NCBI GenBank assembly: GCA_050084515.1
Contig: CM114271.1
Location: 39,060,001-39,124,000, forward strand
Length of the DNA: 64,000 bases
DNA from: Blasia pusilla
Lineage: Eukaryota > Marchantiophyta > Marchantiopsida > Blasiales
Direction of reading: 5' to 3'
A program made the position numbers and the translations under genes. Below are positions 11,166 to 22,721 of this stretch, one piece after another; the stretch's first letter is position 1; each line of letters opens with the position of its first letter. Below the pieces are notes generated by a model. That model made no database searches and was not told the origin of the DNA. It saw only the letters and a program-made list of their open reading frames with translations.

Positions 11166-11764
11166 TTGAAGAAGAGAAGGGGAGAGATGTGCGAGTCAGC
11201 CTGCGGAAGAGATCTCCAGGTGAGGGGAGAACTAACAGATTTCGCTCCTGCAAGCGCTAGATAAGAGAACGAGCGATTGAGGCCTCAAGAAGCGCGGGTG
11301 CTACCTAGCGAAGCGTGTCTCGCGTGACACGAGCTCACGATGGGCTCGAACTTCGAGAGAGCGGAGTTGGGTCCACAGCAAAGTCCTTAGGTGTCATGTG
11401 GTCTTCCGCAGCCTAGTTCCGCAAAACTGTGTCTTTTCCTCTCAAAGCTGTTTCTTTTTCTCTGCTTCTCGCACCCACACTAAAGTGAACAGGCAATCGG
11501 ATCGGTGCCATGACTGCCATCCATTCTTCCGCGCCGCCCCTTTCTCAAGGAGAGAGAGTCAATTAGACATAGTTCATTCGGAAAGCGTATTGAATCCAAA
11601 AGTGTGGATTCTCTTAAATTTATTAGTTAGTGCCCTTATTAGTGCCCTCCCGTCGTTTTTTTCCCTCTTCGTATAGACTATCCACGTGTCTTACACGTGT
11701 TTATAAAATTCTCTCTCCTCAGAACCCTCTCAAAGGGCCGCACACTCGTTACACTTATCCTCTC

Positions 11765-12019
11765 CACTTTGGGTTCTTTGTACGCCATCTTCTCATCGCA
11801 AGAGCTGGATCCGCGACGTTGCAGGATGTCGGTGTCACTTCGCGTCAGGTCGCTCAGGATCCATGGGCGAGGCGATCTGCCGACTGATAATCCGACTTTG
11901 GGTTTCCTTGTACGCCATCTTCTCATCGCTAGGGCTGGATCCGCGACGTCGCAAGATGTCGGTGTCACTTCTCGTCAGGTCGCTCAGAATCCACGGGCGA
12001 GGCGATCTGCCCACTGATA
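11765..12019. repeat. 130-bp tandem duplication
   Basis: Two adjacent copies start near 11765 and 11895. TACGCCATCTTCTCATCGC recurs at 11781 and 11911, and GGGCGAGGCGATCTGC near 11865 and 11995, giving a 130-bp period. Differences between copies are scattered single bases. Open frames across it are unlikely to be genes. Confidence 0.85.
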
Positions 12020-12738
12020 ATGGGGGAAGAGAAAGAGAGTCACGATCGGGAAAGCGATCTGCACAATATACGGCGTACGCCGTGCGACTCCATTCGAGCC
12101 CGCGACCCTATCTCACGCGACTTTCCTCATAGATGTCGGCCGTCGTTCTGTCAACACGTTGTAGCAGCAGCCGTCGATGTCACCTGGATCTGCCAACACA
12201 TGTTTCTCATGGCTGACTGCTACGATAGTCTCTTACTATAATTAGGAGACTAACTCGGGATGTTTTGAACTGGATTCCCCGAATCCCGAACCGTCTGCCC
12301 ATCGCGACACCACGATTCCCTGAGTTTTTGTTGTACCACGCGTCCTTTCTCAATTCGGAATCCAAACACTGTAAAAAATGCGTCAACACTCATCCTCGCT
12401 TACCATTCGAGATCGTAGGATGCAGTTCCTCACGGGGCCAGTAAGGCTTCCCACGTGTCCCATAAAATAAATAAAATAAGATTATCATGATGGCTCACTA
12501 AACATTTAATACGCCACGTGGATACTACCTCAACGGTGAATTAGAACCCATGCCCACATGACAAATGTCCGTCGATGAGATTACGGACGGGCCTTGTGTA
12601 AGTGGTCACTGAGATATCGATCAGGGAGAGGTCGGGACTAGCAAGTGAGGCTACGGCAGGACCACAACCACGGAAATATTGAACCTCTTACTTATTTAAA
12701 CTTAGTTAGTATTGAAAAAGTTTATCTATACTATAGGG

Positions 12739-12794
12739 GGGGTTACTTCTTATTTGGGAAGTAACCCCTCCTCACACTATAATGTGTGGAGGAG
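12739..12794. other. Two consecutive hairpins
   Basis: GGGGTTACTTC (12739-12749) pairs with GAAGTAACCCC (12758-12768). It is followed directly by CTCCTCACAC (12768-12777) pairing with GTGTGGAGGAG (12784-12794, one bulge). Two adjacent foldbacks suggest the remnant of a small inverted-repeat element. No downstream gene makes a regulatory role evident. Confidence 0.5.
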
Positions 12795-13983
12795 TGGAGT
12801 GAAACAAGTCTCGTTTCCTTCATAGGTTCTGTTTTGAATCTTTGGCTCTTGCAGTCGATTGCATTAATGGTAGAGCAAGTTCCTGAAGATTTATGAGTGA
12901 CGCCTAAAATGAGGGAATGTGCGGAAAGGGTCAAAAGGTTTGTTGTTCTCTTGGGCTTTTCCATAGGGACGTGCTTGGCTTCGGATTCTCAAGGCTCGGA
13001 AAATCCCACAATTTGTGACCCTGACGATGGATTCTTACTGGGATTTATAATTGCAATCATTTCACAAGATTTGGTTGACGTTTCATTTTTGAAACGTCCT
13101 CTTACCGACAAAATTCTGGACTTTGGAGTAACAAAATCAAATTTACGACTAGACTTATGTGATCGGTCGTAACATGAGAGGCAATAGCGTACATCCAATG
13201 AAAGAATACCGCATGTGGGAATGCTATTGTCCGGATTCTCTTCTGATGTGGTTCTTGTCACAAGAAAAAACAAACCATGTGCGGGGCCCTAGAGATCGAC
13301 CGATCCATCACAGGTTTTGTTGATGTGCCTTCCGCGTACGTTTGGGCGAGAGGGTGCCTGTGCTATTGTGGCGCGGTTCTTCTTTCCGCATTTTTGACTT
13401 ACAGCAGAACCTAATTTCAGCCGTCGTAGTAATTTCTTTTTGCATATTCTTCAACGTTTCCAGGTCTCTCATTCAGCTTAGCTAAGCTTTCTTTCCTCGA
13501 CGTCAATCGGGGGAAGAAGCCAAAATTCCGTGAGTGGATGGGTGGGTGACCGTGGGTCATTACACTGGTCACATCGTCATTTTGGAGCACTCGAACTCTT
13601 GGTAGGTTGTGCCTTCCTGATGAGCGTTCTAGAACAGCGATCCGTGCATCGTATTGCAATCCAAGTAGAAAATTTTCCCGGTTGGAGTTAGTCTAGAGAT
13701 GTGAAGGTCATTTATCTTCAATCAGGATCATTTTGTGAGAAATATTTCTCTGCACTTCCCCTAATTACGCAGATTTGCTCTACTCCATGTTGAGCAAAGG
13801 TCAATGATCTTGCTGTGCATCTCCTCTGCTGAGGAATGAAATCTGAGCATATGCAAGCTTCCCCGTTGTCAAAATCCAAAGGGTGGAGATTAGGGCGATC
13901 TTCCATTTTGATGACTTGCCTTAATTTTGGCTCTCGAGGATTCTGTAAACTCTTAGCTGTGGAATTTGAGTCCTATGAGGAGT

Positions 13984-14754
13984 GTCATGCGCATACACAT
14001 CGCTATACAACATACATCGCTATCACTGAACACACACACAAACACGCACGATCCCATGCTAACTCATGGCATCCAAACAACGAGACAAGAAGTACCAAAA
14101 TATCTCAAATTAAAGTAAGATCCAATCTCTCTCTACACAATCTCACACCATAGCTCTCAAAGGTGTGCACTCTCTCTCATGTCAAACCAAACCCACTCTC
14201 CTAATGAGAGGCTTGGGTTACACTCACAAGGCAAGGGACCATAGCTCCGCCGCCTCATGCCAAGAGGTTCAATAAAGAGAGAATGAGCTCTCAAGCTCTC
14301 TCTCCTTGGGATATATACCCCTCCCCTCTCCCAAGCTCTCTCCATGGTAACCTATTCTCCCAAGTCACCTCTTTGGCTCTTGATCTGATGTAGGAGGTCA
14401 AGGGCCACTTACCAAAAATAGAAAGTTGATCTTATACTCAAAATGGCACTTACTTAAAATAGTAAGTTCTTCAAAATGGCTCCAAATGAGCCAAAACGAA
14501 GGGAAAACCCGCTCTCTCAGGTTTCGCGGGGCCTCAGCAGGTCATCCTCGACCTCCTAGGCCTGTCCTCCACTACTCTTGAAGACGCTCTACTAGATCTC
14601 ACCGATCTATCCTAAAGGACGTGACAACTATTGTGCGCATATACATCGCTACACAACATACATCGCTATCACTGAACACATATACAAACACGCACGATCC
14701 CATGCTAACTCATGGCATCCAAATAACGAGACAAGAAGTACCAAAATATATCCA
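13984..14754 (-). repeat. E2 3' LTR region (A-B-A')
   Basis: On the minus strand, segment A (14754-14632) follows the polypurine tract, then segment B starts with TGTCACGTCC at 14626 and runs to about 14108, then A' runs from 14107 to 13984. B has the variants GTCCTTTAGG, TTTTGAAGAAC, GTATATATCCC and GATTGTGTAG, which it shares with 58110-58627. E1 and 54351-54990 differ at each of these places. Confidence 0.85.
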
Positions 14755-14770
14755 ATCGCCCCCTAGCTGG
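14755..14770 (-). other. E2 polypurine tract
   Basis: On the minus strand this reads CCAGCTAGGGGGCGAT and abuts segment A. It lies about 170 bp downstream of the pol stop codon and matches the tract of E1 at 5491-5503. Confidence 0.7.
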
Positions 14771-14942
14771 TGGTTAGGTCCCTCTAACTCCAAATAGCCA
14801 TCTATCCCTACCTACCATGACATACATCTCTCGGACGCTAAGAGCAAGAAGGTCGGGTGCTCATGTGGCCACATCGTTAGTCGCCTTCCTGTCATCCATG
14901 TCAGAGAAAAAATTCGGGATCGAAACCTACCTAGTATCTCCT

Positions 14943-15764
14943 CTATGTACATCTGGGACACATCCATCGTCCCCGAGGAACCCTAGTGAGAGGTGGCGTC
15001 AGACATGCCATATGCCAACCTCTCGAACAACCATCACAGACTAGCATCGTGACCGCACCACAGGCATAACCACACAACAAACAACGCAAGCCTGCAAGAA
15101 CTACTGCTAAGCTCGGATCCAGTGTACTATCAATGTTAGGAAGGTGACATGGTGCACAATTACGCACATGGTCCTTCCATACCATACCATCGCGTCCCTC
15201 CAGCAAGAGAACATCGGATGGCAAAACGTCACGCACTCTCAGGATAGTGCGCCCTGCAGTCACATCCAACATCGTCGGTGCCGTCTGCTGCAAATAGACA
15301 TAATCTCCCTGATGAAACCTCTGGATAGTTGGTCGATAACCACCACCCCGAATAGTCGCATACCTCAACGTATCCCGATGTTGCGCAATCGCCAAGTTCT
15401 CGAACGCCATGGGCATCACTCTCTGAAATAACTCAGCCCTCTGAGAACATGATCGCACCCATATATCTGGGTCATCAAGGTCCAACACCTCATCAGCATC
15501 TCGACGAATGGCCGCAGGTAAATCTGGCTCTCGGCCATAAAGTAGCAAGTACGGTGAAAAAGACGGTAAGGATGCCTGCCTGCTGAATCTGTTTCCCATC
15601 GCCAACCATGGCAACAAGAGGTCCCAATCTCCTAGGTGACCTCTCTGCAAGCCATACTTGCGTAAACCCCTCTTCACCGTTTGCACAACTCTCTCCGCTA
15701 ATCCATCCGCCTCGGGATGATCTCGCGAAGTCGTGCGGTGGTCGATCAACGCCTGATCACTCAA
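14943..15764 (-). CDS. E2 integrase C-terminal half with PHD finger
   Basis: This 273-residue open segment continues the integrase after a single in-frame stop near 15796. It starts just before the Glu of the DDE triad (HPEADGLAER, about residues 17-26), continues through FSPYLLLYGREPDLPAAIRR, and ends with a complete PHD finger at residues 228-272 (about 14949-15083). The finger has zinc ligands in Cys4-His-Cys3 order: CLLC, CDGC, GWHMAC, and CPRC with Trp two residues before the seventh ligand. PHD fingers read histone H3 tails; here the module may steer integration to particular chromatin, as chromodomains do in chromoviruses. The pol polyprotein ends one residue after the last Cys. Confidence 0.88.
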   Translation of the reverse strand: MSDQALIDHRTTSRDHPEADGLAERVVQTVKRGLRKYGLQRGHLGDWDLLLPWLAMGNRFSRQASLPSFSPYLLLYGREPDLPAAIRRDADEVLDLDDPDIWVRSCSQRAELFQRVMPMAFENLAIAQHRDTLRYATIRGGGYRPTIQRFHQGDYVYLQQTAPTMLDVTAGRTILRVRDVLPSDVLLLEGRDGMVWKDHVRNCAPCHLPNIDSTLDPSLAVVLAGLRCLLCGYACGAVTMLVCDGCSRGWHMACLTPPLTRVPRGRWMCPRCT

Positions 15765-15794
15765 GGCTTGGAACTCAACATGAAACTCGGTACC

Positions 15795-16865
15795 CTAATC
15801 TGTCAACACCTTAGCCGGTGCGCCATAATGACTTAGCACTCTGTCAAGGAAGGCATAAGCTACTCCCTCACTCGCTTTGTCAGGAAATGCAACCAACTCG
15901 ATCCACTTCAAGAATTGCTCGACCATCACCAACACATAACGACTGTGACGCTCCGTCAAAGGCAAAGGTCCTGCAAAATCCAAACTCCATCTATACCCTA
16001 AGCCCATGATCGGTAATGGATGCAACTGTGGAGTCGGAGCATTGAACGATGCTCGGACCCGATCACACACCATGCACCTGGCAACAAACTGTTGAACGTC
16101 AATCTGCATGCCTTGCCACCAATACTGAATCTGGAGCAAGCTATACGTCCGCTTCACCCCAAAGTGACCGAACTCCTCGTGGGCATACTGCACTAGTCGT
16201 GCTCTCTGCGAAGGATGCGGCACTACGCGTACTCTGCCAGCCTCCCAAACCCTCAAAACATGTGTCCCCTCCCAACGGAACCGTCTGGCCCACTGTAGGA
16301 TCCAATCCCGTTCTCTAGCATCCACGGTGCTCGCAACGCTGCCCGTACGAAGGTACTCCAAGACTACTCCATCATCATGAATATCTCTACCACTTGTTGT
16401 CTCCTCACTGGCCTCGGGATCCAAGGACTCTCCACTAGACCTCGCCATCAAAGTCTCCACACTCTGGCTCGCCATAACCAACATGCCTAAATAGGCTGAC
16501 GCGTGCCATCCTGGCACCGACTCCTCATCACTCTCTCCATGCCATCGAGCTCCAGTCGCATCTCGCTGACTCGAGCATGGGTTACTACTCAACCCATCTG
16601 CATCTTGGTTGAGCGTCCCAGGTCTATATACCACCTGAAAATCATACTCCTGCAACAACAGAGCCCATCTTGCAAGCTTCCCTGTAAGCTTGTCGGACTC
16701 CATCAACCACTTCAGTGGTTGATGATTAGTGATGATGGTAAAGGGATTTCCGAATAAGTAACACCTGAAATGCGCGATAGCCCACATCGCAGCCAAGCAC
16801 TCACCCTCATACGAGCTGTACTTCGCCTCTGCAGCGTTGTTCGAGCGTCTAGCGTAAGCCACCAT
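15795..16865 (-). CDS. E2 RNase H and integrase N-terminal half
   Basis: This 356-residue open segment begins in RNase H (SSYEGECLAAMWAIAHFR, then FTIITNHQPLKWLMESDKL) and passes through a linker rich in Ser/Glu/Asp. It then enters integrase: the His pair in YAHEEFGHFGVKRT and the Cys pair in ARCMVCDR form the HHCC zinc domain, and the first catalytic Asp lies in SLDFAGPLPLTERHSRYV. The ORF ends at VLTD followed by TAG; the next codons read GTEF, so the stop lies directly after the second catalytic Asp where most copies would have Gln. In E1 the same place is readable as VLTDQGT. A point mutation is the likely cause. Confidence 0.88.
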   Translation of the reverse strand: MVAYARRSNNAAEAKYSSYEGECLAAMWAIAHFRCYLFGNPFTIITNHQPLKWLMESDKLTGKLARWALLLQEYDFQVVYRPGTLNQDADGLSSNPCSSQRDATGARWHGESDEESVPGWHASAYLGMLVMASQSVETLMARSSGESLDPEASEETTSGRDIHDDGVVLEYLRTGSVASTVDARERDWILQWARRFRWEGTHVLRVWEAGRVRVVPHPSQRARLVQYAHEEFGHFGVKRTYSLLQIQYWWQGMQIDVQQFVARCMVCDRVRASFNAPTPQLHPLPIMGLGYRWSLDFAGPLPLTERHSRYVLVMVEQFLKWIELVAFPDKASEGVAYAFLDRVLSHYGAPAKVLTD

Positions 16866-18013
16866 GAACTCTCTATCCTCTCATCATGCTGGGTGAGCAC
16901 CGCTCCAAGCCCCAACATGCTCCAATCTGTGTGCAACTGGAAAGGACGCCCCCTGATCGGTCTCCTCAAGATGGGCGCAGACGTCAACCTGTCCTTGAGC
17001 AACTGAAATGCTCGCTCCTGCTCATCCCCCCAGTGCCACTCGTGATCCACCTTGGTCAGCAAGGTCAGTGGCTTTACAATCGAAGTGAATCCCTTGACGT
17101 ATCGCCGATAGAAGTTCGCCAATCCCATGAATGCGCGAACACGGCTCACATCTGTAGGGCGTGGAATGCGTGAGATAGCCTCTACCTTTGTTTGATGAAC
17201 ACCAAGGCCCCTTGGGTATATCGTATAACCCAAGTACTCAATCTGGTCGTAGAAGAACTTGCACTTGCCTGGATGTAGCTTCAGCCCATGTAATTGCAAT
17301 CGTCGAAACACCTCCTCTAGATGTTGCTCATGCTCCTCAACCGTGGCGCTAAAGACTACGATGTCATCAATATAACACCTAGCAAAATCCAGACTAGCCA
17401 AGATCCTATCCATGACCCTCTGAAACTCATCCGGGGCGTTCTTTAACCCAAATGGTAAGAACCGCCACTGGTACAGACAATCCTTCCTGTGAGGATCGAT
17501 GCCCCAAAATGCCGACTTCTGCCTGTCCTCCAATCTGATAGGCAGCTGATGGTATCCGGCTCATAAATCAATGAATCAAGACCTTTGCGTGATCAATCGC
17601 ATCAAAGATCTCTCAGGGGTGGGCATGGCATACCTGTTGGACTTCGTCTGCCGATTGATAGGTCGGTAATCCCCACACATCCGCCTATCCGTCCAGTTGC
17701 CATGCACATCCTTCTTGGCGGGCATGATAGTGGCAGATGCATATTCCCCATGCGACATCTCCACTAGTCCTGCTCTGACCAAGTCTTGGCTACTACTCTG
17801 AATCAAAGCCCTCTCCATATCACTGTACCTGTAGGGTCGTCGAAAGATCGGCGTATCACTCGACAATTCAATGCGGATCCCTGGTCCCTTCAGCGTACCC
17901 AAATCCTCCATGCTAAACGCAAAGCAGCTCCTATAATTACTAAGGAACTGATGTATTCGGCGCCGCTCTCCTCCTGTCAACTTAGGGCCCATATCTGGCT
18001 CCCAAGTCTCCAT
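16712..18013 (-). pseudogene. E2 reverse transcriptase
   Basis: Two open segments (18013-17576 and 17533-16712) encode the gypsy RT. The first holds GERRRIHQFLSNYRS, FRRPYRYSDME and RMCGDYRPINRQTKSNRYAMP. The second holds WRFLPFGLKNAPDEFQRVMDRIL, the active site YIDDIVVFS (about 17350-17376), and the thumb block HPGKCKFFYDQIEYLGY. It then continues into the RNase H start DWSMLGLGAVLTQ. The two are separated by a short frameshifted stretch with a stop around 17535-17575, and a further shift lies near 16860, so a single polyprotein is not made from this copy. Confidence 0.9.
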
Positions 18014-18118
18014 CGTGACTACGGTAGGACTCTCCGGCGTGGGTATCGGTGGTTGCTATGGTGCAACCCCGTCTCGAACAACAACACTCGGCCGCTCTCC
18101 TGCAACCAACTGCAAACT

Positions 18119-18966
18119 CTAATCTCCTCCACGTGCAGTGCCCGAAACCACGCTCAATATTGTGGCTATCATCTCCTTGCGTACCTGCAAAACATCCCAA
18201 GAAGTCCACGGGTGTCTCTCCCGATCTCCTCTGGTCTCGCCGCCAGCCACTGCCTCCACCGTCTTGGTAGGCATAGGGCTCACCAACGCAACCATTGTGA
18301 TCTGTCGCGATCTCATACGACGTTGCTTAGCCACTCCCAAGCTGAGGATCCATGTCAAGCAGTTCAGGTCCATCGCCTGACCCAAGACATGGCGTCGTGA
18401 TGCCTCTAACACTGACGGTACTGCCGTCACTCCTGTGGGAAATCCCATCGCTCGCTCTCTCTCATCGGCGTTGGGCTCCACCAACCGCTGAACCTGGTCA
18501 TCCCAAACCAAGCCAGGACCGGCCTCCTTGTATGCATAGGAAGCAGGAAAACTCACAAACGTGGGCAAGGCTGCCCTCGGCCTACCTATCATGTTGACCA
18601 CAATCAACGGTGGTCGATCATCGTGCCTCACTGCCTGTGATCGGCGACCTGGATCCATAATGGAATCCACTAACAAATGGGAGGGGTGCTCCACTCTCGC
18701 ATACGCCCTCCGTAACACCGCATGGGGCACCAAGTTGGTCCACCATAGACGCGGGCGATGGGCTCTAGAACCTACACTCGCCGCATCTAAGAACATTGCT
18801 TGGCCGATCCAGGTACGCACCTGATGAGCACTCGTCACCACCCGTGACCTAGAGTCTCCTAAGATCGGCATATTCTCCAAAATGTAGGCTGGAGAACGAG
18901 ACTGGTGCTCCTGCAACTGCCGTAAGACCCTCAACATCTCCCAAAACAACCTGAACCGAGTGTCAG
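18119..18966 (-). pseudogene. E2 cytosine-5 DNA methyltransferase domain, C-terminal part (motifs VI-X)
   Basis: The open frame runs from 19021 to 18119, but only the part from about 18966 onward aligns with E1; the first 19 residues come from foreign sequence. Visible C5-methyltransferase motifs, numbered in that 300-residue frame, are VI (LENM, 48-51), VIII (RAHRPRLWW, 86-94), IX (ADERERAMGFP, 185-195) and X (RRHVLGQAMD, 209-218). Between VIII and IX lies the variable target-recognition region. Motifs I and IV are missing here but are present in E3, so the two halves together hold a full set. The domain is fused in the polyprotein upstream of RT. Its likely role is cytosine methylation of element or host DNA. 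Confidence 0.8.
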
Positions 18967-19099
18967 CCATACGTGATACTGAGTAGGTTGAGAGTATAAG
19001 ATGTTTCTTGCACTCGTACAACCATGCATTCTCTTAGATTCTTACGCCTTTTGACAGTCTTCCCATGATCACAATTGGCTACTTGTAACCGTTTTACAA

Positions 19100-22000
19100 T
19101 CATCCATGATATTGTGAAACCATTCGAGGAGAAAATTCAGCTCCACTTTAGTGGATGCTACCAGAGGGATTGTATGTCTAACAATTTGGAATATATGTGG
19201 TACTATCAGCGAAGATGGTCCTACAGGTGAGGACCTTGAGTATTTTCGCGCTTGGGAGGAGCGTTGCAAACTTGTGAGGGAAAGAACATTAGAACTCGCC
19301 AAAGAGTTCTGGTCAGTGGTATAGTTTATAGATTGATGAACTTATGCAGTATAATCAATTCAACTTCTTCATTTACTAATTTTGAATGGTATGTATCTAC
19401 TCTGTTAATAACCCTTGTATATTCTCACTTGGTTTGTTGTATAATATATTGCACAATGGAATATTAGATGCACCGTCCAATCATAACTTGATGGGCTTAT
19501 CGTGGTGCTTCAAACGGTTCTCATAGTTTCCTCATTTAAAATAGATGGTTGTTTTCTATAGTGGAATTAATTGGTACTTCCAATTGAAGAGAGATGTAGG
19601 CAAAATTGCAATTCTAACCTTGGTACTAACAAGCATGTTTCATATTGTTTACACGGAAGAAATCCCAAGTCTAGGTCCCAAAAGGCAGATTCCAAGACGT
19701 TTGAGTAGCGAGGGAGCAGGATCTTCAATCCCTTCAAAGAAACACCACACTCGACAACGTTGTCTAGAGGAGATTGTGGATGAATCAACTGATAGATCGA
19801 GAGATTATTCAGATGAGCTACATGAATCAGATGGTGAGTTTGATGTGACAATGGAGAAGGAATCCTCTGAGTCTCCATTAGAGAACCCACCCACTATGGA
19901 TAAATCACCAACCATAGTGCCATCACCACATTATTCCAAGAAGCGAGCTAAATTGAATAGACAAAAAGTGATGCTCCGATCTTGTATTAATCTTCATTAA
20001 GTGAAAGTGTTTGATAGTATGCTATTGAGATTTATGTTTTGTAGAGTGATAGAATGCTTTATGCAACATCACTTATTTCATTTTGTGATACCTAACACCT
20101 TATGATATGAGCAGGAGGTGCCACCTGCGGTTGGTGATGTTTCCTACCGCTTGCCACAAGCCAACCAATGGCCCTTACCTCCTTTTACAGGGTTTCCACA
20201 ATGGCCTGTCTTGCCAGGTAGGTAACCAATTGCATTTTGTCTTTGAATGGTAATGATGTTTAGTGTATTTTAGATATGAAAAACTTATAACAATCTATAT
20301 GGTTCCATGTAATAGAAGTTGAATTACATTTTTTCTAATTTTGTAATGTATTTGATTGGCAAGAGGCCTTGGATCCTACTATCCATCTAATCCATACTAT
20401 GGGATGATGCCCACTCATGGCATCTCTAATCCATCACAAGGGCCCCCCACAGCAGGAAAGAGTGAAAAGTCTCTTGGACGTTATCCTAGAGGTCCTACAC
20501 CTCCCACTGGTAAGTCTCTTTTACCACAGATGCTACAACTTGAACTAGAAAACATGCAATTCTACATTTTGTTATAATTGGTATGTCCATAAGTCGATTG
20601 GGGTCCATAAAATTTTTCTCTCATAATTGGTGACGATCTTACAGCAAGCTCTAAAGCTCGACACCATCGGCGGGAAAGCCCTTAAGGAATGGAAGACAAG
20701 TACAAAGTCTCTTATCGAGAGGGGCTTAAAACCAAGAGTTGATGTTACGTCATCAGGTGAAATTGTATCTGGATGTGTTGGAAAAACAATATGGCATGAT
20801 GAATTGAAGGTTTGTGTCCTTCGCTGTTTGGACCTTAGTACACCTCATGTGGCTAAGCAATCTGAGTTTGACATCCGCACTGTAAGAATGGAGATGGATG
20901 AAGGATGGGAGTATGTTGGGAATGAGCTTAGTGAACGATTTTTTAAATCAACCTTGGCAAATATCATGAAGAGAGATAGAGCACGCTTGAAGAAACTTTT
21001 ATATTCTTCAAGGCTTAGTAAGGAATGCCCAACACCTCCAGATGTGCTTCCGGAAACTTGGGAAGCCCTCAAAATTTATTGGCTCTCACCAGAGGGAAAG
21101 GAAAAAGCAGAAAGGATGAAGATGAATAGAGGAAAGGTTGAGCACCCAAATAGAATGGGTCGAACCGGTCACAAAGGAGTCAAACTCTCCCTGGTATGTA
21201 ATTAGTTATGTTACTATGGATTTTATTCTAAATATTCAATGAAGTTTGATGCATATGCAATGTAAATGGTGAACTCCTCTCTAACATTATCTCTTCTTTA
21301 GTAGATGGATCCTTCAAGTATAGTGTTAGAGCGACATCATGCTGGTCATGAGATTGATTCATGTATATGTAGTGATTGGTTATAAACTTTTAGAAAAAAG
21401 AAAGAGATGAAAGCCCCTCATTACATGACTTGGGAGAATCACTAGGGACAGGTGAGGTTGGACCCAGTCTGGCGACTGCCGGCACCAAGGTAAATTATTT
21501 TCAGAGATCCAATATGTGTTCTAAGTTTTAATTGATTTGTCAAACTCTCCATTTGATCTCTTAACTTCATCTACACGAGTGTATCTTGTTTTAACTCCAT
21601 CACAAAGCCACTAAGCTTTCTTTGATGAAACATTTGTTGTTGCATAGGGGTCTGATTCTACTTTGACACATCGCTTCGACAATGTGGAGAAGGAGGCAGA
21701 GTCTACAAAGAGTGAGCTCAAAGCTATAAGGGAGACCTTGAATCTGATTCAAGAAATGGTTTTCAAGTTCACAAGCGAAGCATCCAAACATAATCCAACT
21801 TCCTCTACTCCTCCCTTGAATGTACATGTTACGGAGGGCCCAACAACAGAAGTTATGGATGTAGAGGTCATCATGCAAATTTGTTTCCAACACCTCAAAC
21901 ACTTCCATCCAAATCTGCTTATGTGACTTCCAATGTAGAACATCATATTGCTACTGGGGAGATATTTCTATCCTTGCAACATGAAGTGAAGGCACATGAG

Positions 22001-22721
22001 CCGATCTCGGGGTGAGATGCACAAGTTCAATTGATAGAGCATGATATAAAACGAGACATCCAACCAAAGCAAGTCCTTCTAAAGAAGATAAAGGAATCTT
22101 GTATGGAGAAGAAAGAGAAGATAGTTGTAAGTAGGCCTTTCTTGGAATGTTGTTCCTTTTTTGTCTTCTTGCTCCAATTGTTTTCCATGTTGATATCACG
22201 TTCACTTTAGAGATAGCTCATGTCTTGACCATGTGCATGTATTAATTGTAGACAAGACAAGCAGATATGATATTTTCTTCCACCATTCCTAAAAATGGTT
22301 GGAGCATTTTAAAGGTAATCTATATGGTTTATATGGTGATGTACTTAATTTCCTGAATGTCTATTAACCATCACTATGCCTATTTATCCAAAGTATATAT
22401 TGAGCTTTACTATCGTGTTTGTTGTTGTACTTTCATCAGCTTGTAGTAGGTGACTACGTCTTGATGAAGCAAAAAAAGAACACTCGCCAACTAGTGGGAG
22501 AAGGATTGGTATCGGGTCTTGCAAGTCAAGATAAGATCCATGGGAAGGAGATCCCATTTGGATGTGTGAGACTTGATGTGAAGGTTATTCTCAACGGTGA
22601 AGCAGAGTTACTGTATCCAAATCATGATGATGACCCTTCGCAATTGCTATTGAAGGAATCAGTTGGGTGTCAGATTTTATGGCCAGAGAGATTGCTTAAG
22701 AAAGACTCTCCATTAGAGTAG
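19100..22721 (+). CDS. CACTA (En/Spm) TNPA-like accessory transposase gene, multi-exon
   Basis: I read this as a spliced gene. Likely exons are about 19140-19315, 19630-19999, 20115-20217 (donor CCAG/GTAGGT), 20364-20509 (ACTG/GTAAGT), 20645-21193 (acceptor TTACAG, donor CTG/GTATGT), about 21395-21489 (AAG/GTAAAT), 21647 to about 21900, and 22440-22721. The 20645-21193 exon holds a plant Ptta/En/Spm-type domain (KEWKTSTKSLIERG..., ERFFKSTLANIMKRDRARLKKLLY, LPETWEALKIYWLSPEGKEKAERMK). The next has a heptad-rich coiled coil (VEKEAESTKSELKAIRETL). The last exon (VVGDYVLMKQKK...GCQILWPERLL) resembles the C-terminal domain found in plant CACTA proteins. TNPA-type proteins bind element ends and help transposition. 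A shift near 21860 may break the frame. Confidence 0.65.

Larger units (their letters stand above)
11200..13980. other. Region without a clear gene
   Basis: This stretch between the lipase gene and E2 holds a 130-bp tandem duplication (11765-12019) and a pair of hairpins (12739-12794). A small ORF at 12897-13172 (+) begins with a hydrophobic, signal-like segment but has no recognisable domain. I see no RNA gene and no retroelement domain. It may contain the lipase promoter. Confidence 0.5.
13984..18966 (-). mobile_element. E2: 3' half of a DNMT/PHD Ty3/gypsy retrotransposon
   Basis: Reading right to left, this copy starts abruptly inside the DNMT domain (18966) and runs through reverse transcriptase, RNase H, integrase, PHD finger, polypurine tract and A-B-A' LTR region to 13984. 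It is much better preserved than E1, with only a few stops and shifts. Sequence right of about 18967 has no similarity to the element. The breakpoint falls within about 8 bp of the place where E3 ends at 63467, and the LTR segment B (14626 to 14108) shares variants with the E3 LTR at 58110. I infer that E2 and E3 are halves of one insertion. Confidence 0.92.

Noticed and set aside
12897-13172. Small secreted protein gene
   Set aside because: A hydrophobic start is present, but there is no domain, no clear promoter and no support beyond a 91-codon frame.
14157-14345. Recurrent small protein MERAWERGGVYIP... also at 58391-58579
   Set aside because: It lies inside LTR segment B and recurs only because the LTR recurs; no sign of coding selection.
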